A DNA stretch of 64,000 nucleotides from Archangium lansingense. GTDB lineage: Bacteria; Myxococcota; Myxococcia; Myxococcales; Myxococcaceae. Positions 26,573-35,000 of this stretch are shown piece by piece. The stretch is taken from contig NZ_JAPNKA010000001.1 in assembly GCF_026626635.1 (NCBI RefSeq), positions 5,518,001 through 5,582,000 of the forward strand, read 5' to 3'. The first letter of the stretch is position 1. Each line of letters opens with the position of its first letter. The position numbers and the translations under genes were made by a program. The notes under the pieces are model-generated. The model saw only the letters and a program-made list of their open reading frames with translations, was not told the DNA's origin and searched no databases.

Positions 26573-27682
26573 ATGCGCGTGCGACCGGGCCTGCTCGCCC
26601 TGCTGGTGTTGTTGCTGAACCCCCTGATGGCTGGAGCCGAGCCCCGGAAGGCGGTGATTCTCTTCACCGGAGACAACGGCGGAGAGATCGCCCACTGCGG
26701 CTGCGGGCAGAACCCGGCGGGGGGCCTGGCTCGGCGCAAGACGGTCCTCTCTCAAGAGCGCGCGAAGGGTGTGCCGGTGCTGGTGCTGGACTCCGGCAAC
26801 GCGCTGTTCAAGACGCTCCAATCGGGAGGGGAGCCGAGCGCTCGGGCTCGCGCGGAGCTGTTGCTGGAGCAGATGGATGCGTTGGGTACCGTGGCCATGG
26901 CCGTGGGGGCGCGAGACCTGGTGCTCGGCACGGACTTCCTGAAGCAGGCCACCCGGAAGTCGAAGATGAAGTTGTTGTCGGCCAACCTGGTGGATGCGAA
27001 GGGCAAGCCGCTCTTCGCTGCCTCCACGGTGGTGCGGGTGGGGCAGACGACCTTCGGCGTGGTGGGGCTCTCGCCCGAGGGAGAGGCGCAGCCGGGAATG
27101 ATCGGCCGACCTCCCGGGCCCGCGCTCCTGGCTGAGGCCCGCCGCCTGCGCGAGAAGGACAAGGTGGACGTGGTGGTGGTGCTGGCCGCGATGCCGTTGG
27201 CGTCCTCCCAGACGCTCTCCCGGGAGGCGGGGGATGCGGTGGATCTCGTCCTGCAATCACACGAGGGCCGCCTTCCGGGGACGGCGCAGCGCCACGGTCA
27301 TGCCACCCTGGTGCAATCTGGCGAGCGCGGCAGGCAGTTGGGCCGCCTGGAGCTCACCCCCGCGGGGGCGGGACCGTTCGTTGATCTCGCTGAGCTGGCA
27401 CGGGCTCGGGAGGGACTGAAGCTCCTGGACGAGAACATCCAGCGGGCCCGGGAGCGCCTGGCCGCGGCGAAGGACGAGGCCACCCGGAAGTCGCTCGAGG
27501 AGGCGCTGGCCGGATTTCTGTCCCGGCGCCAGCGAATGGCGGAGCAAGCTCGGGAGCGGCCGGAGGCGGGGAGCCGTACCCAACTGCTCTCGTTCATTGC
27601 GCTCGGGCCAGAGGTGGCGGATGACCCGGAGCTGAAGGCGCGGGTGGAGCGGATCGAGCCCCCGGGCTCTGTGTCGCATTGA
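26573..27682 (+). CDS. Exported metallophosphatase / 5'-nucleotidase-like protein
   Basis: 369 residues. GAGG precedes the ATG at 26573; a GTG one codon upstream is also in frame. Signal peptide ends near LMAGAEP. The body shows the calcineurin-like 5'-nucleotidase layout: VILFTGDNGGEIAHCGCGQN at the start, VLVLDSGNAL, MDALGTVAMAVGARDLVLGT, LLSANLVD and DLVLQSHEGR. Some metal ligands of classical 5'-nucleotidases are changed (the first motif lacks the usual D-x-H), so activity is uncertain. The last 100 residues form a coiled coil. It probably forms an operon with the next gene, 57 bp downstream. Confidence 0.7.
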   Translation: MRVRPGLLALLVLLLNPLMAGAEPRKAVILFTGDNGGEIAHCGCGQNPAGGLARRKTVLSQERAKGVPVLVLDSGNALFKTLQSGGEPSARARAELLLEQMDALGTVAMAVGARDLVLGTDFLKQATRKSKMKLLSANLVDAKGKPLFAASTVVRVGQTTFGVVGLSPEGEAQPGMIGRPPGPALLAEARRLREKDKVDVVVVLAAMPLASSQTLSREAGDAVDLVLQSHEGRLPGTAQRHGHATLVQSGERGRQLGRLELTPAGAGPFVDLAELARAREGLKLLDENIQRARERLAAAKDEATRKSLEEALAGFLSRRQRMAEQARERPEAGSRTQLLSFIALGPEVADDPELKARVERIEPPGSVSH

Positions 27683-27739
27683 GAGGAGCCCCTTCGTGGC
27701 TCGCTGCATCACCCGGTATTCGCAGGAAAGGAAGCGGTC

Positions 27740-28864
27740 ATGGAGGCGCGCAAGCGCGGTGTTGGCATCATCCTGGGTCTCGTTGTCCTCGCGCTTGGCC
27801 TCGCGCTCGTGGTGGCACGCTCTGGCAACAAGGACGGTTCGGGCTCTGCCTCGCCAACGGACGGGTCGGCGGCATCGGCTCAGGGAGACACCGCTCCGGC
27901 TGGGGCTCCAGCCGGCTCTCGTCAGCAGGGGAGGGCGGAGCCGGGGGCTTCTCAGGCCGCTCCTTCCAACAGGGCCCAGGGAGTGATCGCGGAGCTGGGC
28001 TGGGGCAGCGGGCCCTCGCAGCTGGGACGCGATCGTCCCCAGGAGGCCAACCCCGAGGCGCCCATGTCCCTGACGGTGACGCCGCTCGGAGATGTCGTGG
28101 TGCTGGATCAGCTCAATGGCCGGCTCGTCCGCATTGGCCAGGACGGCAAGGTGCTCGGGACCACGCCGCTCACCCAGCAGACGCCGCAGGACGTCACCGT
28201 GGCGAAGGACGGCACCTTGTTGGTGATGGATCGGCTGCGGGACAAGTCCGTGGCCATCATCGACCCCGAGACGGGGACGCTCCGGGGTGAGCTGCCACTT
28301 CAGGGAGCGGGCATCCCCGAGACGGGTGGCATCACCGGCACCTTCGTGGATGGGGACTCGGTGTACGTCGAGCGCGAGCACGGCGCGTTGATCCGCATCG
28401 GAGACCTCTCGGGCACGGCCGACACCACGCGTTCGGAGATTCCCGGCCGCCCCACTCGGGATGGCCGCTCCTACATCCTCGCCAACATCATCGACTCACG
28501 AGGAGGCCGCCTCCTGGTCAACGCCGTCGATCGCCAGACGAACCAGCAGCGCTACACCCGCGAGTACCGGCTGCAGTTTCCGTTGATGTACATCACGCTG
28601 CTCGACTCGGATCGCTCCGGTGTCATCTACCTGGGGGTGGCCGGTGAGCTGCCCACGGGCAAGGCCAGCCCGGCATCCGAGCCCGGCGTGCGGCTCTTCT
28701 GCCTGGATCCGCTCGATGGGAAGGTGCTGGGCCAGGCGGACCTGCCGCTCAACACCATGCCCGAGGAGACCTTCCGGGACTTCGCGGTCCTCGACGAGGG
28801 AGGAGTCGTCTACCAGCACCGCACCGAGGCCGGCGTCTCCCTGCGGCGCGCGGACTGCCGCTAA
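27740..28864 (+). CDS. Membrane-anchored beta-propeller-like protein, function unknown
   Basis: 374 residues with SD GGAAAGGAAG before the ATG. A single N-terminal membrane anchor (GVGIILGLVVLALGLALVVA) is followed by a low-complexity Ser/Ala/Gly/Pro linker (about 30-85). The remainder reads as propeller blades: SLTVTPLGDVVVLDQLNGRL, QDVTVAKDGTLLVMDRLRD and GDSVYVEREHGALIRIG. It has the NHL/SMP-30-like rhythm but no catalytic residues I can name. The context suggests a partner of the upstream phosphatase-like protein in the periplasm. Confidence 0.6.
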   Translation: MEARKRGVGIILGLVVLALGLALVVARSGNKDGSGSASPTDGSAASAQGDTAPAGAPAGSRQQGRAEPGASQAAPSNRAQGVIAELGWGSGPSQLGRDRPQEANPEAPMSLTVTPLGDVVVLDQLNGRLVRIGQDGKVLGTTPLTQQTPQDVTVAKDGTLLVMDRLRDKSVAIIDPETGTLRGELPLQGAGIPETGGITGTFVDGDSVYVEREHGALIRIGDLSGTADTTRSEIPGRPTRDGRSYILANIIDSRGGRLLVNAVDRQTNQQRYTREYRLQFPLMYITLLDSDRSGVIYLGVAGELPTGKASPASEPGVRLFCLDPLDGKVLGQADLPLNTMPEETFRDFAVLDEGGVVYQHRTEAGVSLRRADCR

Positions 28865-28895
28865 TCCCTTTCAGGTAGGTCCGCGAAGGACATTT

Positions 28896-28918
28896 CCCCT
28901 CTCCCCCCGGGAGAGGGG
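28896..28918. terminator. Hairpin between convergent genes
   Basis: CCCCTCTCCC pairs with GGGAGAGGGG across a CCC loop, between the plus-strand propeller gene (ends 28864) and the minus-strand acyltransferase gene (ends 28975). The minus-strand side is followed by AAATG. It could terminate both transcripts. Confidence 0.55.
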
Positions 28919-28974
28919 GTATTGCTCCCCATTGCTCACTTCCTTGAAGCGGATGAGGCGGGCCTTCGTGCCGG

Positions 28975-29697
28975 TCAACCCGTCGCGGCGAGCGTATCCA
29001 CGTACAGCGTCCGCACCTGATCGGCGAGTGCCACCGGGTCCGGTGCGAACAACTCGGGAGACATCGGCGGCAACACGCGCACGCGGATGGAGGCGCGCGG
29101 GCTCATCCAGATGCCATCCCCCTCGAGGAGCTGGGGGGTTCCCTCGATGACCACCGGCACCACGGGCACGTGCTCCTCCAGCGCGAGCTGGAAGGCTCCC
29201 CGTTTGAAGCGCAGCAGTCCCTCTTGCGAATAGGTGCCCTCGGGGAAGATGAGCACCGGCATGCCCCTGCGCAGCCAGTACCGGCAGGACTCGAGCATCT
29301 GGTCCATGGAGGTGGTGCTGCCGCGGGTCACCGGCACGTAGCCCAGCAGGCTCATCATCCACCCCACGAGGGGGAGGGAGAACAGGGACGACTTGGCCAC
29401 GAACTTGTAGGGGTGGAACAGGCCCATGGCGGCGAGGATGTCCGCGGCGGACTGGTGGTTGGCCACCAGCACGCAAGCGCCGGACGGCAGCAACTCCCGC
29501 CCCTCCACGCGCGTGCGCCACCCCGGGGATGCGTGCAGCCACAACCCGAAGCACCAGCGGCAGACCAGCGTGTGCAGCCACCGCCGGTCCGGATCCACTG
29601 GGTACGCGACGAGGAACAGCACCAGCCCGAGCAGGAAGAGCACCGGGGCGGTGACGAGGAAGACGAGCCAGAACCAGGCGGTGACGACGTATTTCAT
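28975..29697 (-). CDS. plsC: 1-acyl-sn-glycerol-3-phosphate acyltransferase (PlsC family)
   Basis: 240 residues from ATG 29697, which places the membrane helix (YVVTAWFWLVFLVTAPVLFL) at the N-terminus. The acyltransferase signatures are complete: NHQSAAD (the H-x4-D catalytic pair, about residue 80), GYVPVTRGS, and FPEGTYSQEG (the E-G-T glycerol-phosphate binding block). It is expected to acylate lysophosphatidic acid at the inner membrane during phospholipid synthesis. Several paralogues usually occur per myxobacterial genome, so the substrate could also be another lysolipid. Confidence 0.88.
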   Translation of the reverse strand: MKYVVTAWFWLVFLVTAPVLFLLGLVLFLVAYPVDPDRRWLHTLVCRWCFGLWLHASPGWRTRVEGRELLPSGACVLVANHQSAADILAAMGLFHPYKFVAKSSLFSLPLVGWMMSLLGYVPVTRGSTTSMDQMLESCRYWLRRGMPVLIFPEGTYSQEGLLRFKRGAFQLALEEHVPVVPVVIEGTPQLLEGDGIWMSPRASIRVRVLPPMSPELFAPDPVALADQVRTLYVDTLAATG

Positions 29698-29764
29698 GGC
29701 GCAGGGCGGTGGGAGGAGGGGCATCGCATGTGCGGGGGCCCCTCGTCCACTCCCTGCGCGAGGT

Positions 29765-31123
29765 TCAGCTGGCCACCCGGGTCACGGCCTCGTGGAGCTC
29801 GGGAGCCCCCGAGAGACGCCGGAGGAGCCGCCGGCGGACGACGTCGATGTGCTCGCGGAAGAAGTAGAGGTTCTCGGCGTAGGCGAGTGGCACGGGGATC
29901 CGGTTCACCGCGCGCTCGGCCTCCTCGAGCCGCTTCATCATGTCCTCGAGCATCTCCTTCCCGGGGTTCTCCTCGAGCTGGAGCTCGATCTCCTTCAGGC
30001 GCGCATACCAGCGGAAGATGCGCGAGCGCACCCGCCACAGATACACCGCGGGCACGGCCCGCCCCAGGGGGACCAACACGGCGATGATGGGCACCAGCAT
30101 CACCCAGAGCCGGTCCACCAGGTTCGCGGCCCAGAACGGAAGGTAGCGTTGCAGGAGCGGGACCCCGGCCTGGTAGTAGCGGCGGGCCTCGTCACTGAGC
30201 GGGAAGCCGGTCTCGAGCGGCGCCGGGAATTCGCCCGACCGGTCGAGCAGTCCGGCGCTGCCGTGGAGCTCACTCGCGGTGCGCATGAGCAGATAGGCGA
30301 GCGCCGGATGCAGCGTGTCGCGCGCGATGAGGTTCGCGGTGGGCGCGAGCAGCACTACGTCGTGATCCGGGATGTCCGCGGCGAGGTTGAACACTCCGCG
30401 CGGCAGCACGAGCTTCGACAGGTACGGGTAGCGGCGGGCGTAGGCCTCACCGCGAGCGAAGCTGAGGAGCCGCACACCGGGAGCGGCGGCGAGCTTCTGG
30501 ATGGCCGGCGATTCCGCGGGGGAGACGAGGAACACCGCGTCGACGCTGCCCGCCTTGAGCTGCTCGATGGCCGCGTCGCGCTCCAGCGGCAGGAGCTCCG
30601 TCGGGGACTTGTCCACGCCGTTGACCGACAAGAGTGTTTGAGCGAGCGCGCGCGTTCCGCTCTCGGGGCCTCCCACCGCGATGCGCTTGCCCTTCAGCCC
30701 GAGGACATCGTCGATCGGCTCGCCCCGGTAGAAGACCCACAGCGGCACGTACGAGAGGCTGCCGAGCGAGACGATGCGTGCGGCGTCCTCTCCGCCGGCC
30801 GTGCCGCTCTGCACGAACGCGACGTCCGCCTCCGCCGTGTCCCCGGAGAGGAGCCCGACGCTGGTGACCGACCCCTTCGTCTGCCGGATCTCCACCGTGA
30901 CGCCGTGCCGCGCGAGTCTCTCCTGGTAGCGCCGGGCGAAGTACCGGAAGCCTCCCTCGTCCTGTGGTGTCGCGAGGACGAGCTTCATCGGTGGCGCGGG
31001 CTTGACGAAGTAGAACGTGACGGCGAACGCGAGTCCGACGAGGAGGGCCGCGGGGGCCACCGTGAGCCACAGGTCACGCCGCGTCGTGCGCTGGAGCTGT
31101 TCCTTGATGGAGTCCTTCTTCAT
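29765..31123 (-). CDS. TAXI-family TRAP transporter solute-binding protein with membrane tail
   Basis: 452 residues from ATG 31123 (MKKDSIKEQLQRTTRRDLWL). An N-terminal membrane anchor (WLTVAPAALLVGLAFAVTFYF) is followed by a periplasmic binding domain with the TAXI pattern: MKLVLATPQDEGGFRYFARR, GDTAEADVAFVQSGT, IAVGGPESGTRALAQTLLS and AGSVDAVFLVSPAESPAI. A second hydrophobic helix (VMLVPIIAVLVPLGRAVPAV, about 355) and a cytoplasmic coiled coil end the protein, making it longer than ordinary TAXI proteins (about 320). No TRAP permease gene is adjacent. Such double-anchored TAXI proteins may sense rather than transport; that is inference. Confidence 0.82.
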   Translation of the reverse strand: MKKDSIKEQLQRTTRRDLWLTVAPAALLVGLAFAVTFYFVKPAPPMKLVLATPQDEGGFRYFARRYQERLARHGVTVEIRQTKGSVTSVGLLSGDTAEADVAFVQSGTAGGEDAARIVSLGSLSYVPLWVFYRGEPIDDVLGLKGKRIAVGGPESGTRALAQTLLSVNGVDKSPTELLPLERDAAIEQLKAGSVDAVFLVSPAESPAIQKLAAAPGVRLLSFARGEAYARRYPYLSKLVLPRGVFNLAADIPDHDVVLLAPTANLIARDTLHPALAYLLMRTASELHGSAGLLDRSGEFPAPLETGFPLSDEARRYYQAGVPLLQRYLPFWAANLVDRLWVMLVPIIAVLVPLGRAVPAVYLWRVRSRIFRWYARLKEIELQLEENPGKEMLEDMMKRLEEAERAVNRIPVPLAYAENLYFFREHIDVVRRRLLRRLSGAPELHEAVTRVAS

Positions 31124-31220
31124 GATGGGCGCGGAGTATAGACATCCCCGGAGAATCCCCGTCGAGCAGGCAGGGGGGGCACGTTCCTCCACCCCGGGCG
31201 GATGGCATATCCTCCCCGCC

Positions 31221-31673
31221 ATGGACTGGTCGTGGATGCGCCCGAAGTGGAAGCTGAGCAAGGAGGAGGAGTCTCGCCTGGTGGCGGCCATCCGCCGCGC
31301 CGAGGAGGGACACCGGGGGGAGGTGCTCGTTCACCTCGAGCGGAAATGCCCCGGAGGGGAGCCGCTGGCCCGTGCCGCACAGCTCTTCGAGCAGCTCGGC
31401 TTGCGTCGCACGGCCGAGGACACCGGGGTGATCCTCTATGTCGCGTTGTCCGACCGCAAGGCCGCTGTCTACGCGGGACAGGGAGTCCATGGCGCCGCCC
31501 AGCCTGGCTTCTGGCAGGAGGTGGTGGACGCGCTCGCCAGGGGCTTCCGCGAGGGCTCGGCCGTGACGGCGTTGGAAGCGGCTGTTGAGCGCATTGGCGA
31601 CCTGCTTCGCACCGCCGTTCCCGGTGAGGACACCCGGGGCAACGAGCTGCCGAACGTGGTGAGCGTGTCATGA
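31221..31673 (+). CDS. Small TPM-domain protein (first gene of TPM-LemA-TPM operon)
   Basis: 150 residues from ATG 31221. It carries a TPM domain without signal or membrane segment: LSKEEESRLVAAIRRAEEGH, GEVLVHLERKCPG, LYVALSDRKAAVYAGQGVH, then a C-terminal helix pair. TPM domains occur in thylakoid TLP18.3 (an acid phosphatase) and in bacterial YgcG-type proteins, usually next to LemA. This soluble form is probably cytoplasmic. Its stop overlaps the next start (ATGA), so the three genes of this operon are made together. Confidence 0.82.
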   Translation: MDWSWMRPKWKLSKEEESRLVAAIRRAEEGHRGEVLVHLERKCPGGEPLARAAQLFEQLGLRRTAEDTGVILYVALSDRKAAVYAGQGVHGAAQPGFWQEVVDALARGFREGSAVTALEAAVERIGDLLRTAVPGEDTRGNELPNVVSVS

Positions 31674-32296
31674 GTGACGCGACCCGGAGCCGTCCCCCTC
31701 AGGGGCAGGTTGCCTACGATGACGTGGATGACCTCATCCATACCGCCACCCGGCTGATGCAGAAGGACTCGGCGCCGGAGACGCTCACCACCGAGGACGT
31801 CAAGCGCATCGGGCAGGAGCTGGACATCCCCGCCGAGTACATCGACCGGGCGATGGAGGTGCTGGAGCAACGCCGCCGGGAGCAGGAGCAGGCTCGGCTC
31901 GAGGCGGAGCGGGCGCGACAGGCCCGGCGCGAGCGCCTGCGCAAGGGGGCGTGGGTTGCCGCTGGCGTGGCGGTGGTGCTCGGGCTGAGTGGCCTCTCCG
32001 TGCGCAACAGCCTCAATACGACGCTGCAGGAGGTGACGCGCCAGCGTGCGCAGGTGCGCAATGTGGTGGAGCGGCGAGCGCGGGAGCAAGCGCGCTATGC
32101 CACCGCCACGCCCGGCCCAGAGCGCGACGCGCAGATCTCCGGCGCGGAGAACCGGGTGAGCGTGGAACAGCGGCGTTACGACCTGGTATCCGCCGGGTAC
32201 AACGCCTCCGCGTCCTCCTTCCCGCAGGTCTGGGTGGTCCGGCTCTCCGGACTGCCCACCTCCGTTCCTTTGTCCTCCGAGGTGACTTCGTGGTGA
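31670..32296 (+). CDS. LemA-like membrane protein with N-terminal helical extension
   Basis: 208 residues, starting with ATGA overlap on the previous gene. Residues 1-85 are an acidic/charged cytoplasmic stretch (LTTEDVKRIGQELDIPAEYI; then a basic coiled coil REQEQARLEAERARQARRER). A single membrane helix follows (GAWVAAGVAVVLGLSGLSV, about 88-106). The C-terminal half keeps the LemA end signature: ENRVSVEQRRYDLVSAGYNA and FPQVWVVRLSG. The LemA four-helix domain looks shortened. LemA and TPM proteins commonly pair, with unknown envelope roles. Confidence 0.72.
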   Translation: MSDATRSRPPQGQVAYDDVDDLIHTATRLMQKDSAPETLTTEDVKRIGQELDIPAEYIDRAMEVLEQRRREQEQARLEAERARQARRERLRKGAWVAAGVAVVLGLSGLSVRNSLNTTLQEVTRQRAQVRNVVERRAREQARYATATPGPERDAQISGAENRVSVEQRRYDLVSAGYNASASSFPQVWVVRLSGLPTSVPLSSEVTSW

Positions 32297-33399
32297 AGAC
32301 CTGGGCCCTGGTGCTGTTGTTGCCGGCGCTCCTCGGCGGCGTTCCGGTCATCGACCGGCCCGTGGTGGATGAGCGGGGGCTGCTGTCTTCCTCGGACACG
32401 GAGGCCGTGGCCAGCGAGTTGGTGCGCCTGCGCGACGAAACGGGCGCGCAGATGGCGGTGCTCCTCATCGGCACCACTGGGGGCGAGCCCATCGAGGACT
32501 ATGCGATGCGGGCCGCCGAGGCGTGGAAGGGGGGGCGTGCCGGCCAGGACGACGGGCTCCTCTTCGTGCTCGCGGTGGACGACCGACGTGCGCGCCTGGA
32601 GGTGGGCTATGGGATGGAGGAGTACCTGCCAGACGACGCCGTGAGACGCATCCTCGACGCTCAGGGCCCGTTGCTGCGTCAGGATGACTACCGAGGGGCC
32701 GTGCTGGGCGTCATCCAGGGAGTGCATGAGCGCCTGCCGAGCGCCGAGGGCGTGCCGGCACTCTCCGCATCGAAGCCGTTGAGCCCAGCGCAGGTGAACA
32801 ACATCATGCTGGGGCAGATAGGGATGGGGATCGTCGGGGGCATCCTGCTCGGCTGCTGTGTCGGACTCTGGCGGGAGCGGCTCGGCAGCTGGCGGCTGGC
32901 CGGGTGCATCGGTGCGCTCCTCCTCGTTCCTCCGGCCATCACTGTGCTCCTGGTGAACTCGGGCCGGATTCCCACGTTCCACTTCCCGCTGGCCTATGTG
33001 GTGTTCGCAGCGATGTTCTTCGTGGTCACCCTCGGGGCCCAGTACCAGTCCCTCCGGGTCGCCTTCGTCCTGGGGCTGAGTGCCACGGCGGGGTGCCTGG
33101 TGTCCCTCTCGGACTACCACTCCACGAACGTGTTGAAGATGCTCTTCGATGCTGGGAAGTCCTTCTCCCTCCTGGCCGTCGGGCTGCTGTTCGTCACCTA
33201 TCCCCCGGTCTTCAGGATCTTGATCGAGATCTTGTTCTTCTTCCTCAACAGCAGTTCCACCTACAGCTCGTCCTCATCCTCCTCGTGGGGCTCGTCGTCT
33301 TCTTCAGGCGGTTCCAGCTCGAGCGGCTCCAGCTCGGGGAGCTCCTGGGGTGGGGGAGGGGGCAGCTTCGGCGGGGGCGGGGCCAGCTCCTCCTGGTAG
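32293..33399 (+). CDS. YgcG-type TPM-domain membrane protein with Ser/Gly-rich tail
   Basis: 368 residues from a GTG at 32293 that overlaps the LemA-like stop (GTGA). Signal peptide KTWALVLLLPALLGGVPV is followed by the TPM domain (about 20-160): VVDERGLLSSSDTEAVASEL, GAQMAVLLIGTTGGEPIEDY, AWKGGRAGQDDGLLFVLAVD and GYGMEEYLPD. Five membrane helices then lead to a tail made almost only of Ser and Gly with Trp (about 315-368), as in other YgcG/TPM proteins. This is the canonical partner of LemA. Confidence 0.85.
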   Translation: MKTWALVLLLPALLGGVPVIDRPVVDERGLLSSSDTEAVASELVRLRDETGAQMAVLLIGTTGGEPIEDYAMRAAEAWKGGRAGQDDGLLFVLAVDDRRARLEVGYGMEEYLPDDAVRRILDAQGPLLRQDDYRGAVLGVIQGVHERLPSAEGVPALSASKPLSPAQVNNIMLGQIGMGIVGGILLGCCVGLWRERLGSWRLAGCIGALLLVPPAITVLLVNSGRIPTFHFPLAYVVFAAMFFVVTLGAQYQSLRVAFVLGLSATAGCLVSLSDYHSTNVLKMLFDAGKSFSLLAVGLLFVTYPPVFRILIEILFFFLNSSSTYSSSSSSSWGSSSSSGGSSSSGSSSGSSWGGGGGSFGGGGASSSW

Positions 33400-33513
33400 C
33401 AACCCCGCCCAGTGTGGAGGTGCGCACCTTTCCCTAGGATTGACCCCTTGATGCTGGCGTCCCTCGTGACGACCTTCGGCGCTTCGATGGGGGTCTGAGC
33501 GCGGGGGCAGCGG

Positions 33514-34944
33514 GTGACGCGAGAAGCGAGGAGCGAAGGACGCTTCAAGGGCGCGTGCGGAGTGTTCACCTGTCTGCTCCTGCTCGCCTGTGAGCCGGAG
33601 CTTCCGGGGAATGGCAAACCCTCCGATGCGCCGTCCCCTCAAGTGGAGCAGCCGGCTCCAGAGGAGCCTGCGCCGACAGTGCCCCAGCCGCCTGAGCCCA
33701 TGGGCCGCAGTTGGTACGTGAGTCCGAAGGGCTCGGATGGTGGGGCGGGCACACGCGAGGCCCCGTTGCGCACCATCGGCCGGGCGGCGGCACTCGCGAG
33801 TCCGGGAGAGATCATCCGGGTACTCCCAGGGGTCTATCCGGAGGAGCTCGTCCTCGAGTCACGGGGCTCGGGTGTCGCTCCCATCACCCTGCGCGGGGAG
33901 GGCTCTCCGAGGCCCACCCTTGTCCCGAAGGACAGGGTGCGCGGCGCGGTGATCCGCGTGCAGGGGCGCTGGAACCTGGAGAACCTGCACATCGACGTCG
34001 GGGGAGCGCGAATGTTCGCCGTCCTCTTCGATGCCAACGCCAGCCAGTCCATCCTCTCCGGGAGTGAGCTGCATGGCGGGACCTCTGGCGCGGGCGTGTG
34101 TGTGGAGGGAGCGCAGGACATCACGATCCAGAACAATGCCCTCCATCACTTCATCAAGCCGGGAGATGACTCCCATGGCGTGGCGGTGGTGGGTCCGGCA
34201 CGGAGCATCGTCATCCGGGGCAATGACATCCATCACAACTCGGGGGACTCCATTCAATGCCAGGCGGGTGAGGGCCCCGCTGAGGGGGTACTCATCGAGG
34301 GCAACACGCTGCACGACGAAGGCGAGAACGGGGTGGACATCAAGCAGTGCCTTCGAGTCACCGTGCGTGACAATGTCCTCTCCGGATTTCCCAACACGGC
34401 CATTCGTGAGCCCGGCTCCTCGGCAGGGGAGGCTGTGGTCATCCACGCGTCCGCCCGCGACATCCAGGTGCATGGCAACTCCATCTCGCGAGCCGGCCGC
34501 GGCGTGTCCATCCTCGATGGCAACACTCCGCCCGAGAACATCCAAGTAGAGGGCAATCACATCCAGGACATCCGCAACGTTCCGGCGGGCAATGGGCAGG
34601 GCATCCGCATCGCGGGGGCCAGGAGCGTTAAGGTGGTGGGAAACACCATCGAGGGTACGGCCAGCTACGGGCTGATGTTGGCCGCAGATGGCAGGGGCGT
34701 CACTGGACTCGAGGTTAGGAACAACCTCCTGCGAGGGGGTGGGCAACCGCTTCTCCTGCGCCTTGGGGCTGAGCCTTTCCGCCAGGGGCTCCTGATGCAG
34801 GAGAACCACTACGCTCGCGGTGGCATCCTGAAGGCCGATGGCGAGGACTTCCCTGGCGAGCAGCTCACCCTCTCATCCCCGGAGAAGCTCGGGGTGTGGC
34901 GGCAGGTGCTCGGGGTGGACGAGGGGTCCACCGTGCTGGAGTGA
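33514..34944 (+). CDS. Lipoprotein with right-handed parallel beta-helix domain
   Basis: 476 residues from GTG 33514. The signal ends in lipobox LLLAC. A Pro-rich linker (about 30-65) follows, then WYVSPKGSDGGAGTREAPLR, the opening of DUF1565/NosD-type parallel beta-helix proteins. About ten coils come after it, each with an NxI/NxL turn (ITIQNNALHHF, IVIRGNDIHHNSG, VLIEGNTLHDEGENGVDI, IQVEGNHIQDI). Family members bind or cleave surface polysaccharides, but the lyase residues cannot be picked out here. Its stop is 16 bp before the left att repeat of the integrative element, so it is the last chromosomal gene on this side. Confidence 0.8.
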   Translation: MTREARSEGRFKGACGVFTCLLLLACEPELPGNGKPSDAPSPQVEQPAPEEPAPTVPQPPEPMGRSWYVSPKGSDGGAGTREAPLRTIGRAAALASPGEIIRVLPGVYPEELVLESRGSGVAPITLRGEGSPRPTLVPKDRVRGAVIRVQGRWNLENLHIDVGGARMFAVLFDANASQSILSGSELHGGTSGAGVCVEGAQDITIQNNALHHFIKPGDDSHGVAVVGPARSIVIRGNDIHHNSGDSIQCQAGEGPAEGVLIEGNTLHDEGENGVDIKQCLRVTVRDNVLSGFPNTAIREPGSSAGEAVVIHASARDIQVHGNSISRAGRGVSILDGNTPPENIQVEGNHIQDIRNVPAGNGQGIRIAGARSVKVVGNTIEGTASYGLMLAADGRGVTGLEVRNNLLRGGGQPLLLRLGAEPFRQGLLMQENHYARGGILKADGEDFPGEQLTLSSPEKLGVWRQVLGVDEGSTVLE

Positions 34945-34960
34945 GTCCCGCACCAGGCGG

Positions 34961-34986
34961 CGGGTTCGATTCCCGCCGCCTCCACT
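34961..34986 (+). repeat. Left attachment site: 3' end of a tRNA-like gene (probably tmRNA)
   Basis: The bases GGTTCGATTCCCGCCGCCTC (from 34963) form a T-arm (GCGGG / TTCGATT / CCCGC) and the 3' acceptor strand CGCCTCC-A. Position 70 is T, as in the G3-U70 pair of Ala-accepting tmRNA or tRNA. The same core recurs at 51841 and 55190. With the preceding GGCGG it also makes a 9-bp hairpin followed by T6, so it can act as a terminator for both flanking genes. The 5' half of the RNA gene is not here. Confidence 0.7.
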
Positions 34987-35000
34987 TTTTTACGCCGTGC

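Noticed and set aside
34870..34984. Complete tRNA gene ending at the left att site
   Set aside because: No 5' acceptor strand, D-arm or anticodon arm can be folded; the bases upstream are the coding end of the beta-helix gene.
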